DNA of 64,000 nucleotides from the NCBI GenBank assembly GCA_031772625.1, contig CM062815.1, positions 916,266,979 to 916,330,978 on the forward strand. The letters run 5' to 3'. Origin of the DNA: Pinus tabuliformis. Lineage: Eukaryota > Streptophyta > Pinopsida > Pinales > Pinaceae. The translations under genes were made by a program, and so were the position numbers. The notes beneath the pieces were generated by a model that was not told the DNA's origin, did no database searches, and saw nothing but the letters and a program-made list of their open reading frames with translations. Positions 13,719-22,900 of this stretch are shown here, piece by piece. The stretch's first letter is position 1, and the number at the start of each line of letters is the position of its first letter.

Positions 13719-14296
13719 TTGGACAATTGAGTGGCAAAACAGACTGCAGATTGCCCTCTGTGGTAAAACTTGATTTTCTGAACTGTCAGAGGGAATTTAC
13801 CAGCTAAAAATTGAAATACTGCTGGTAATTGGTTACAGAGGCTCTTTTTGGTGTTCAATTTTGCTCCTGGTAGTATTTCAGAGGTGTTCAGAGGGGCATT
13901 GGACCGAGAACACGGAGGACGAGGGTTTCAACTGAATTGCGGTTTGTTAGCACTCTGCAGGAAGTTTGGGACTTCACAGGGACAATGGTGGAGGTATAAT
14001 TTGGTTCCAGCGGTGAAAAATTTGTTTACGGTCCTATTGTGCCTGTGAGTAGCTTAGAGAAGAATGCAGGTCGTAAGGAGGGCAGAGCAGGGTAAATACC
14101 TGTAATTCGACGTGCAGAGGTCGTGGTTAGGTGTGGCGCAGGTACTGGAGCGGTCGCCTTGGTCGAATTTCACAGTTTGGCGAAAATTCGGGCAGCAACG
14201 GTTAAGCAGAGCATTCAGCAGACACAACAGTAAATGACGAAAAACACGGGTAAAATTGGTAAATATGGTTTTTTACCAACTTGGCGCTTTTTATTA

Positions 14297-14352
14297 TGAC
14301 GTCAGCATGACGTCATTGGTGGGTCATTGTGACGTGACGTCGGCTGACGTCA
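14297..14352. promoter_or_regulatory. TGACGTCA palindrome cluster, E1 5' LTR
   Basis: Palindromes lie at 14,297-14,304, 14,308-14,315 and 14,345-14,352, with TGACGTGA at 14,330-14,337. The cluster is retained in both LTR copies. It lies about 580 bp upstream (sense) of the start of the LTR ORF region and could drive that ORF independently of the LTR TATA box. Confidence 0.6.
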
Positions 14353-15707
14353 TCGGGGAGGACTTGGGCAGCAGACGACTGGTCAACGGGGGCGTGAGGT
14401 GGCAGCCCAGTCAGCAGTGAGGTGGACCAATAAGAAAGGCGGTACGAGCGGAGAAAGACGTGGCGCTGGGTCAGCGGCGAACCGGTGGTGGTCAAACCGT
14501 AGCGGTCACGGTTATAGCCTTAACCGCCGCGGTTTCTCGGGGCGGTTTGAGTACGGCGCGGAGGGTGTCAGACGGAGCTCCGAGATGGGTGAGCGCTTGA
14601 CGCGTGGCGGAAGCATGACAAGGGCGCACGTCATCATTCTCGGACATAACGTGCGGCCATCGTAGTCTCCGATATTGAAGAGGACCGTCGGATCTGATGG
14701 GCTTGATCCTACGGCTGACGGAGGAGGAAGGTGTACGTTCGATAATATGGGCGGAAATATTAACATTTATGGGTTTTGTATGGTTTTTTCAAATGTTTTA
14801 ATTGAAATTGCCTGCGCTCGCATTTGGGAGTGTGCCAAAGGCGGGTTTTGATTTTTGTAAGGTTTGCAAAGGGTATTATAGGCCAAAGGGGGTTTAGAGA
14901 GGGGTTTTACCACTGCAGAGGTGGTTTGAGGGAAAAATGACTTGCAACAAAGGGAAAATGGTGGAAATAGGTTCACCAAAGTGGCCAGATGCCATTATGG
15001 TCCCTTTTTGAAGAATGCTCGGCTATTATGCCTAGGGGAGGGAATATACATAGGATTTGGGGCTTTTATACACCTTAGTGTTAGTATTATTAGGGGTAGG
15101 GTGTAAAATAGGGGAGCTAAATAGTAGAATTAGGATTTAGTATAAGTGAAGGTGGGGGTTTAGAAAGGGGGTGTTAGTGATGGAGTAGAGGGGGAAAAGA
15201 GAAGTTAGTGATGCTCTTTGCTGAGAGTCCATGGAATTCACCACCTTGTTTGCTGATATATCTATTGCCTGGCAAAACATCTTGTGACAACTGTGTAATG
15301 TGAACATATCCCTTCTGCAACCACAACTGCCTACCCACTATTTCACCTAACATTTTTTGTTTCTTCTTGGAGGGGCACTTAGACTTGCAACCCTCAATTG
15401 CCTTTTCTTTTCTTTGCTTTTTCCTTTTTATCATCTACTTCTACCCTTGTCTCCTCCAAGGTCCCAGATTAGACTTTTGGGAACCTTTGTTTCTCTACCT
15501 GAACTACTTGTCTGCCAAGATTAGGCTGTTTGGACAGACTTCTTCATCTATTCTACAACTCAAAATTGAAACATGGCATGATCCAGTTTAGACTGTTGAA
15601 TCATCCACAAAATGAAATAAGGTCCTCCATATCTGAAGTAATTTCAACACACCTCTGATTACCTGGAAATATGTGATCTTTGTGCAACAATGCAGAGCAT
15701 ATTTGGA

Positions 15708-15753
15708 AAAGGAGCATCTCTAAGAGCTCTGCTGAAGAAGGCAATGGGCTTTT
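15708..15753 (-). other. 46-bp piece of E1 RNase H joined to the LTR at a gap edge
   Basis: These 46 bases are identical to 3,785-3,830 inside E1's RNase H region and follow the LTR sequence directly. The LTR should continue here as at 1,878 onwards. The join shares only AAA. Because it touches the run of Ns, an assembly artefact in a repeat is more likely than a real rearrangement. Confidence 0.8.
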
Positions 15754-15853
15754 NNNNNNNNNNNNNNNNNNNNNNNNNNNNNNNNNNNNNNNNNNNNNNN
15801 NNNNNNNNNNNNNNNNNNNNNNNNNNNNNNNNNNNNNNNNNNNNNNNNNNNNN
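15754..15853. other. Assembly gap (100 N)
   Basis: Exactly 100 Ns, the usual placeholder for a gap of unknown size. The real distance between E1's outer edge and E6 is therefore unknown, and any reading frame drawn across it is artificial. Confidence 0.99.
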
Positions 15854-16360
15854 TGTTTTACACATTATTGAGATCGAAGAACTGCTCCATCTGTAATATC
15901 CATGTGGCAGGATCCTTGCCATCAAACTTCCTCATATCGATTTTTGAATATGGTGGGTCTTCGATCCAACATTAGCGTCTATGCAAATCATGATTAACAT
16001 TACTTTTGTTCACATCATGAGTTTCTTTACAACCTTTTCACCATTAGTAAGTATTTCTTGTAAAAATTTGTCAAATGTGTCTTCAAATCTGCCATGTCTG
16101 TCTTCAAATCTGTCTTCAAATCTGCCATGTCTCTCTTCAAATCTATCTTCGAATCATCCATCTTAGCTTCCATGCCCTTTATCTTAGATTCCACGCCACT
16201 TATCTTAGCTTCTGTTAGCTTTTGTGAGCGTGACATTTGTTGCACTTGTTCTTGTAATTTTTATATATCATGTAGCATTTCTTCTTCTTCTTCATGAGTC
16301 ATGCTAGAGCTTTCAGGTTCCTTACTAGGTGTTTGCATTTTCTTTCCTCGGGGCATCAGT
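15854..16360 (-). pseudogene. E6 gag, N-terminal part
   Basis: In sense from about 16,360 the frame encodes a basic start, a Glu-rich stretch, and a Lys/Asp/Met-rich segment with an 11-residue repeat (DMADLKTDLKT...). A conserved gag block (KIDMRKFDGKD) follows near 15,940-15,900. The heptad-like segment probably forms a coiled coil. The gene continues into the gap. There are a few breaks in the part visible. Confidence 0.65.
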
Positions 16361-17000
16361 TAACGATAATAATTCTTTACTTTGCCCTTTGAATTCCGTT
16401 AAACCAAGCTTACACAAAAATTAAAAAAAAAACTACACACCTTTTTTCACTTTATAAAAGCTTGATATTGAATCTGATGTATCTTTGTAATTTCGGATCA
16501 TCCAGTTCTAAAATTGCTACCTGTAGTAGCCTTCTGCGTCCTCTTTCCAATGCCACAAGTCTGAGCCAAATTGGATTCTGCAAGGAAGAGTTATGTGAAA
16601 TCTCCCACAGTGACTTGCTTTTAGACTGGTTCAGTAGAGCGAACTTGTACGACGTGCCACGAGTCACTGTTTCAACATTTGAATCTGAAACACACAAAAA
16701 AGAAACTAAAGTCCGTCCTCTTTCTGTACCATTTTACTAAATTTCAATCCGATCCTCAGAGAGAGAGTTATGAAGATTTTACCCAGGTCGCCTGTTTTGA
16801 ATGTAATTCAGGAGTCTGCAAAAAGGCCAACTTCCTCAGATCATATCTCCGAAAATATCGTGCGAAAAGCTCTGAAATTCGGACCCAAGGTTTCGCGCCA
16901 ATTCGTCTCAAATGGGTGTTTTTGGCGACTTATGAAACGTCACAGAAAAAAAGTTATAGCGAAAATGCCACGATGACCTGTTTGGAGCAGCGAAACCCTA
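16361..17000 (-). other. E6 leader between primer site and gag
   Basis: About 640 bp of untranslated leader on the minus strand. Short open stretches here, on either strand, have no recognisable domain. Nothing else is seen. Confidence 0.5.
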
Positions 17001-17021
17001 GAATCCAAAGCTCTGATACCA
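17001..17021 (-). other. E6 primer binding site, initiator tRNA-Met
   Basis: The minus strand reads TGGTATCAGAGC (17,010-17,021) and continues TTTGGATTC. This is the classical plant tRNA-iMet primer site, placed 2 bases inside the LTR edge at 17,024. Confidence 0.85.
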
Positions 17022-17023
17022 AA

Positions 17024-17358
17024 TGTTATGAAACCAGCTCACAAAAAGATAGAAAAGAGAGATCCACGCCTTAGAATTCAGCCTCTTCGAGGGGGCAACC
17101 TCCTTTACATTACATAAATGAACAATTCTTGGATGCTACAAATGACAAAACCTCCTTCTTTCTATTATAGGAGTCTAAGGAGTCACAATATAATCCAGCC
17201 GACCTAACAATAATAATATAAAGCCACAAAAATAACAATAGAGGGATTCTATGGGGCACAGAAATAACAATATGGGGGTAATAGGGGCACAAAAATATAA
17301 ATAAGGGGTATAAATACAATAGTAATGGGGTAATCACTAGTATTATAGGGACCCAACA
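17024..17358 (-). repeat. E6 5' LTR (335 bp)
   Basis: TGTTATG (17,024) to ACCCAACA (17,358) gives TGTTGGGT...CATAACA in sense, with TG/CA ends. A TATTTATA box in sense lies near 17,307-17,314. The partner LTR is not in the window. Confidence 0.75.
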
Positions 17359-17401
17359 TGTTCATCTTACTATATGATGATTTTGGCCCTCTCCCGGACT
17401 T

Positions 17402-17447
17402 GGTGGCAGTTTTTGGCAAGTGATGGAGCTTGCCAAAACCTGCCACC
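17402..17447. repeat. Near-perfect 19-bp inverted repeat (hairpin)
   Basis: GGTGGCAGTTTTTGGCAAG (17,402-17,420) faces its inverse at 17,429-17,447 with one mismatch and an 8-nt loop. It sits 43 bp from the E6 LTR edge, at the start of recognisable E4 sequence. Its role is unknown. Confidence 0.8.
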
Positions 17448-19630
17448 CAATTCTATCTTTTTTAGTTTTCGACACCCTAAACAATGCATTACATTATGCC
17501 CAGCACTTAGATCTTATATATTCACAATCTAGCACTCTTTACGACATAATCCCCAATGCTCCTGGTAACCCCAATGCTTCCACCACTCAGCACCCCGGAG
17601 TGCACGCCGACGGGATTGTCAACGCAACCTCTGGGCCGCTGTAAAACAACTCAGTGGTTCCATTGCCAAGCTGGCAGTGGACCCCTATACCAATACAACT
17701 GTTCTTCCTGCCACTGCGATAAACTCTATGCAGTCTACATAAAAATCTAGTGGCAAGAACAAGAAAAATACCGCTCCTTCTGAAGAGCAGTCACCAAAGT
17801 AACCCAACCCAAAATAGAAGGCCACTTGGTGATGTCCGTGGCTTCAGGAATGCATAGAATAAGTTGCCAAGAGGGATTCTGGTAAGGCCCCCGTTGTCCT
17901 TAGAAATCCTTTTCCCAATCAACAGCAGCAAAATTGTATTGGAAACCAACCTCAACCCCCGCAAGGGAGAAATGATGGTTCGAAACATCCTTTGGTTGGT
18001 GAAGTATCTTCTACCATTTTCACATTTGAAATGGTAGAACTCACCACAAGAGCCAAATCTTATGGAGCTCCTATCGCTCTTGTAGTAGAACCATCTTTAG
18101 GTCAAAACCCGTCGTCGCCTAACGATTTGCATATTGAAAGGCTAGTTGAGGACCTTGTAATTTGACCCCCAAAAGGGGCACTTCGATGCACAACTCACAA
18201 TACATCTACACGTGCCGCCCATAACTACAACATTGTAGAGGATTTGGTGCAAGCACCGTCGGCTATGTCGGTGCTCGAAGTATTACAAACATGCCCAATG
18301 CAACGAAAAGCTTTTCTTTCGGCTATTGGCAGTATTGACCCAATGGATTCCATGCTTGCTATTTTCGACATGGACAAGTGTAAACCTCCCCTTTCTCACC
18401 AACTTGCATTCCAGGTTCATATCACTTCGAAAGGTAAAGGTATACACAGAACTGTCATCGATGAAGGTGCTTCGACTTGCGTCATGTCGGCTTCATGTTG
18501 GCTCGCCCTAGGTTCCCCAACCCTATCCCTACCGTCAAACTCCCTTAAAGCTTTCGACGGCCACACCTTTATCCCAAAAGGCTACCTAGCCAATTTCCCC
18601 ATCACTTTGCGTGGGAAAACTGTAATGGTGGATGTAGAAGTCGTAGACAAAAAACTCAACTATAATCTCTTGCTGGGTCACAGTTGGACATATGCCACGA
18701 TGGCCGTCGTATCTACTGTCTTTCGCATCATCCAAATCCCATTGAATGGAAAGGTAGTTATAGTAGATCAGTTGTCTTTTTTCACCCCTGATTATTCACC
18801 ATTACTAAGTGGCTCCGTACCCCTAGTAGGACGTGGAACTGACTACTATGTCAGTTTAGGTACCAGTCTATTGAAGGCTTCTTCCCTTATGGGATGTTTT
18901 CCTCTTCAGCGACCAAAGGTTTCACAGATGGTCAATATGCTTTCATCTATTCCTCATGAACAGACCAATTTGTGGATCCTACCGGCTCCTTCAGACATTG
19001 ACACATATGGAGAGAAAATGCTACTGTCACCAGCTGAATCGGCCTACCAAGACATTCAATTTTCATCTGAATCTCCGGTCACTTTGGTTCCAGCCAATGG
19101 TATCATTACCCCTCCCATAACCGCTCCTTCTTTCGATCCACTCAATCAAGTCCTACATATGGACGAAGCTATTAGAGAGATCACGAATTTAGAAGAGCGA
19201 CCTTGGGAGGATTCACACCATCGTGTTTCAATATCTGATTCGGACATGATGCCTCTTTAAATCCTATCACCTGACATACCAAAAATCATTTCCTCACGCT
19301 ACACGAACCTCCAAACTTTGGAGGTGAAAGGAAACATGGGCAATATTTCAAAAACATTGGTCACCGATATTTCTGTCAAGACAGGCATCATGGAACACAT
19401 CCAGGTTGGAGCGAATTGCAATCCTAAGGAAATTGCAAGCTTCATCTGCCTATTTAAGGAATTCTGCGATGTATTCCCTTGGTCTTATGAGGAAATGCAT
19501 GGCATAGACCCTTCTATTGTCAAGCATGATATCAAGAAGGATCGACATTCTTTTTATGGTATTTTTCTTGCTCGTGAATCTGTAAAACCTCGAGTCTCCT
19601 TCTTTGGGCTTGTTAAACTACTACAAAGAT
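17430..19630 (+). pseudogene. E4 gag end, protease and start of RT
   Basis: The gag end (about 17,440-17,650) contains HLDLIYSQSSTLYDIIPNAP, matching YLDLIYPQSGTLHDKIQNAP in E3. The protease segment (about 18,240-19,260) is an open stretch of over 330 codons with DEGASTCVMS, the retropepsin form common in Tat/Ogre elements, and a LLLGHSWTYA segment that lines up with LLGRPWVYA in E3. A short pre-RT motif (FKEFCDVFPWSYEEM) follows at about 19,440-19,500. Later pol parts are absent. A few breaks lie in the gag part. Confidence 0.75.
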
Positions 19631-19639
19631 GATAGAGCA

Positions 19640-20760
19640 CTTTTGCAGACATTTTATTACTCTTTAAAAAGTATAAACATCTTCGAGTTTTCATCATTAA
19701 TCTCGTTAAATCTTTGCGATGATGGTTAGAGCACTTTTAGAGATATTTTATTGCTCTTTAAAAAATATAAACACCTTCGAGTTTTCATCATTAAGCTCAT
19801 TAAATCTTTGCGACGATGGTCAAAGCACTTTTTGTGATATTTTACTGCTCTTTAAAAAATAAGAAACATCTCCGAGTTTTCATCGTTGCGCTCGTTAAAT
19901 ATATACAAAAATGCTCTGAGCAACTCTTTTTTGATCTTTTTCCAGCTCATTAAACTGAAAACGACCAAGGGAGCATTCTTTTTATGTGCCTTTTTCTCAC
20001 TCTTTAAACTGAAAAAATCCCAAGCTTTGGCTTTAGGCTCGTTAAAATTGATAAAAATGACTCAAGCATTCTTTTAGGTACTTTTCTCACTCGTTAAACT
20101 GAAAATTCCCGAGTTTTTGTTACCGGGCTCGTTAAAAATATATGACGGCAACAAGAGAACTTTCTTTTTTGGGACCATTTCTCGCTCTTAAATCAAAAAA
20201 TCCTCGAGTTTTTCCCCTCCTTCAAGCTCATAAAACTATGAAGAAGGGATGAGCCGTTCTTTCCCTCTTTTTCTCTCTCACTAAACTGAAAAAGATACGC
20301 TGAGTTTTCTTCATTTGACTCATTAAAATTTTTGATGAAGGTATTGAGTTTGTTGTCGCATGACTCATTAAAAATTCACGACAAAAAACGAGTTTAGTCC
20401 GTCGCCTCGTGCTCATAACAAAATTAGGTCGACATCTATTGAAAGTAGGTTTCTCTTTATTTGGGTTCAATAGATTAACTAATGGAAAACTAATTGATCT
20501 TGGTATACTATTAACCTTTTGTCGCACCGGTTAACAACTATGACAAAAGGACCACCATGGAGTCTCTCTTTACGATCTTTTCAGACTCTCTAAGTATGAA
20601 AACACCACTGAGTTTGCCTGTGTAGACTCATTAAACTAATCAGATAGGGCAAAGAGTCGTTCTTTTTGCGGTCCTTTTTAGATTTTTTAAAACGTGAACA
20701 GACAGATGAGTTTACTCGTTTGGACTCACAAAATTAATCAGACGGGGAAAGTGGACAATA
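19640..20760 (+). repeat. E4 3' region: degenerate tandem repeat, unit about 94 bp
   Basis: The first units start at CGAGTTTTCATC near 19,684, 19,778 and 19,873 (period 94-95). Each has the order CTCTTTAAA...GAGTTTT...CTCGTTAAA. Later units drift and shorten (about 20,020, 20,107, 20,202, 20,300, 20,612, 20,708). E3 has related units at 59,240-59,640. Tat/Ogre elements are known for such hypervariable 3' repeat tracts, which can seed satellite DNA. Confidence 0.7.
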
Positions 20761-21855
20761 CAACTGTATTCTGTATTTGAAAGCGTGGTTTGGAAGCAGT
20801 TGTCCCCTTGAACATGGCACTGCCTCAGAAAAACCTTCCTTTTGATGGCCTCTCAATATGAACCCTACCATTCTATGAGTTTTAGCCTATATACCCTGAT
20901 GTAATTACATCTCTGTATCCTAACACTCTGTAGTGTTCATGAGTCAAGTGCTGTCTGGTTAAAATCGTTGTCGTGCCTTCTATTGTTCAAGGGTTACCCA
21001 TTTGTTTCCTCCATCAATCGATCAAACATATCCTTTCATCAAACAATGGTTTTAACCAGACATTCTTTAGACCCAAATGCTCAAAAAGATTCCTCAAAAA
21101 GAAAAATCATTCTTGTCCCATTTCGTGTCAATCGATGTAGGACACATAATTGCCTACCTTTTGACAGGTTTCTTCCTATCGACTTTAACACTATATCTAG
21201 GAAGATAACCCATAAGCATATTCTGTACCTTGGTACTTGCAGACATTAGTGGAAAGTTACCTTGTGTTTTATTAGGGGTTCTCATTATTGGCTCCTGGTT
21301 AATCGATCCTACGGGTGTTCGACGACAAAGAAATCTTTCACACTCGCTAGTTTGTACTGTGCATCTTGGAGACCATCACCATTATCGGTGGCCTTCCTCG
21401 CATATGTTAACGGTCTCCATTATTGGCCGGTAATCAGATGATTTCGTGCATGTTCGACATCAACACATATTTTTCACATGTATCGATCTATGCTGTTCAG
21501 TGAAGCGGAAATCAAGACCTTGGGTAGAGGCTTGCATCATTCAGCCTTGTTTCCTCTCCCAAGCTGCATATATTGTTTTTTGGAGACAATTTTTTCAGGA
21601 TGATTCTATTATGACACTGGATCCGCTTTGTGCTTATCGGTGGCCAGCCTTGTTATATCTCTTCGGAGAATATTACTCTGACATAGCTATTGAGAATGGG
21701 AATGCCCGACTCAGGACATGATTTTAGCAGTTTTATATATATGTGTTGTATTAGGTTTTCCTTGTCGCCCGAAGCTTCTCTCTCTAAAACATTTGACAGA
21801 AAATTACAGTTTTAGTAAAGTATTTCGGCCATCGTCTCTGCCTTTGATCTCATAC
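20761..21855 (+). other. E4 3' untranslated region
   Basis: Non-coding sequence that aligns in patches with E3 59,690-60,670, for example the GGTAATCAGATG...CATGTTCGA blocks. Short open stretches exist on the plus strand but they are not conserved between E4 and E3. No gene is supported. Confidence 0.55.
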
Positions 21856-21864
21856 TTTAGGGGG
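21856..21864 (+). other. E4 polypurine tract
   Basis: TTTAGGGGG, four bases before the LTR start (TGTTATAC at 21,869). The same TTTAGGGGGCA..TGTTATA arrangement is found in E3. Confidence 0.7.
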
Positions 21865-21868
21865 CATC

Positions 21869-22900
21869 TGTTATACAACAAAATGACCTCCTCATCAACT
21901 CAGAGGTGAAAGACAACATGACTGAAGCAAAGACCACAATTGCAGGCCTTGACTCTACACTAACGCTAGTTGCACACTGTAAACCCGCTTTATAAAGCTT
22001 GTTACCAAGCCTAAGGGTGCGTTAGTGACCCTGCTAACTCAAGTTGTTAGGCCAGGGGTAGCATTAGTGAAACTAAGGGAAGTTCAATGGGTCAAACCAA
22101 TGAATCTGCTCACAAATATCTAGATATTTATCCCTAAATTTGCTCAAGAAAAGCAAGGAAATTCCCAAAAATCAAACTATTTGGGGAAATTCCAATATGA
22201 TAAAGAAGGAAAATGGGAAAGAGCTGGAAAACAGGGCAGGTTCATTGCTTTTTCCCTAATGAACTCTATGAATAGCTTGGCAACCGTAACTCGATTGCTA
22301 CATAAGTAGTGAGAGGGCCATTGTGAAAGGGGTTAGAGAATTTGAAAGGATAGCCTACTAAGTTGTTGTGAACTGTCATATACTTGAAGAAGAGAGCTAA
22401 AAGAGAGAGAGAGAGAGAAGAAGAAGGGGCAAGGGAAGACTGATAGAACATATGGTTGTAATCACTCTTCCATTATTAATACAGAACTGCAGTTGTGTTC
22501 CCTACTTCATGGTGTTGGTAACCTTTCTTCATTAAGTTGTTCATTTGATACTTGTTTAGATGAGTGGTTTAGTTGTATGCAAATAGATGTTCATTGTGCA
22601 TTCTTATATTAGTTTTCAAGATTGTATGCTGTGATTGTGTTTGCCTTTCCTTTGTGCAAGAATTGATTTGGAGCTGGCTTTGAAGGAGTTCTTCTTGGCT
22701 GCATTGAGATCTTCAAACAAATCTATAAGGAGACTTGAGGTAATCCTCTTTCCATACTTTATTAACTGATATTTGATAGATGAACATGTGTATAACTTGG
22801 TAGCTTCTGCAGATAATCTTACAGTCTGTTGAAGGTCCTGGGAAGGTCTTTAAGGGTGTTTTCATTATCCATACATCGTGCATTTTACCCCATAGCAGTT
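21869..22900 (+). repeat. E4 3' LTR (right end approximate)
   Basis: Starts TGTTATACAAC beside the PPT. The layout follows the E3 LTR: a poly(A)-like segment near 22,470-22,500, then a pyrimidine-rich U5. With an LTR the size of E3's (about 1.03 kb) it would end near 22,900. No second copy exists in the window to fix the end. Confidence 0.5.
22402..22419. repeat. (AG)n microsatellite in E4 LTR
   Basis: An AG run of about 8-9 units flanked by AAGAAG in an otherwise purine-rich stretch. Ordinary simple repeat. Confidence 0.8.

Larger units (their letters stand above)
1..15707 (-). mobile_element. E1: giant-LTR Ty3/Gypsy retrotransposon, minus strand
   Basis: Sense order from right to left is 5' LTR (8,686 to past 15,707), primer site (8,664-8,681), gag-pol (8,087-2,188), short 3' region and 3' LTR (1 to about 1,927, cut by the window start). 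The visible left LTR matches 13,847-15,707 of the right one. Because the primer site sits at 8,664 next to a TG...CA-type edge at 8,686, everything from 8,686 rightwards, including its ORFs, must be LTR. The LTR is then about 7.1 kb. The domain set (gag, protease, second RNase H, RT, RNase H, integrase) is Ty3/Gypsy, and the Arg-tRNA primer site resembles the Tat/Ogre group. It is broken: about one break in gag-pol and about three in the LTR ORF. No target duplication can be checked because neither outer edge is visible. LTR copies show few substitutions, so insertion looks recent. Confidence 0.85.
8686..15707 (-). repeat. E1 5' LTR, about 7.1 kb, ORF-bearing
   Basis: The inner edge is TGTTAACACCC at 8,686 (sense ...TGTTAACA), beside the primer site. 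The LTR continues to 15,707, where the match to the left LTR is lost near an assembly gap; comparison with the left copy suggests only about 50 bp are missing. In sense order it holds about 2 kb of non-coding U3 with a TGACGTCA cluster, a 3.8-kb ORF region (13,718-9,930), a TATA box (9,557-9,564) and about 0.87 kb of R-U5. Near the U5 end lies AGAGAGAGCCCTCTC, also present near the end of the E8 LTR. Confidence 0.8.
15854..17358 (-). mobile_element. E6: 5' end of a short-LTR Ty3/Gypsy element
   Basis: The minus-strand order is LTR (17,358-17,024), initiator-Met primer site (17,021-17,001), leader, then the start of gag, lost at the gap. It differs from E1-E3 in LTR size (335 bp) and primer. 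The gag N-terminus (KIDMRKFDGKDPATW, QMEQFF) is typical of plant Ty3/Gypsy elements with a coiled-coil gag start. The element is incomplete here and broken; age cannot be estimated from one LTR. Confidence 0.75.
17359..22900 (+). mobile_element. E4: Tat-like Ty3/Gypsy remnant without most of pol
   Basis: Plus-strand relative of E3. Parts in order are the gag C-terminal region, a protease region, the very start of RT, a tandem-repeat 3' region, a PPT (21,856-21,864) and a 3' LTR from 21,869. Most of RT, RNase H and integrase are not present, and the 5' LTR is not in the window. The 3' region and PPT align with those of E3 (59,240-60,680). It is broken; the right end of its LTR is not determined, so the end given is approximate. 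Confidence 0.7.

Noticed and set aside
1-15707. Reading 1-1,927 and 13,847-15,707 as a separate short LTR pair with the gag-pol element nested inside
   Set aside because: The primer site and LTR edge at 8,664-8,686 show the right LTR spans 8,686 to past 15,707. No 3' LTR for a nested element fits between 1,928 and 2,187, and position 1 is just the window edge.
15659-15925. Reading frames crossing the run of Ns
   Set aside because: They are artefacts of the 100-N placeholder.
20968-21909. Run of short plus-strand open stretches
   Set aside because: They lie in the E4 3' untranslated region and LTR and are not conserved in the aligned E3 region.
22402-22419. AG repeat as a regulatory GAGA element
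   Set aside because: Short, common microsatellite without further support.
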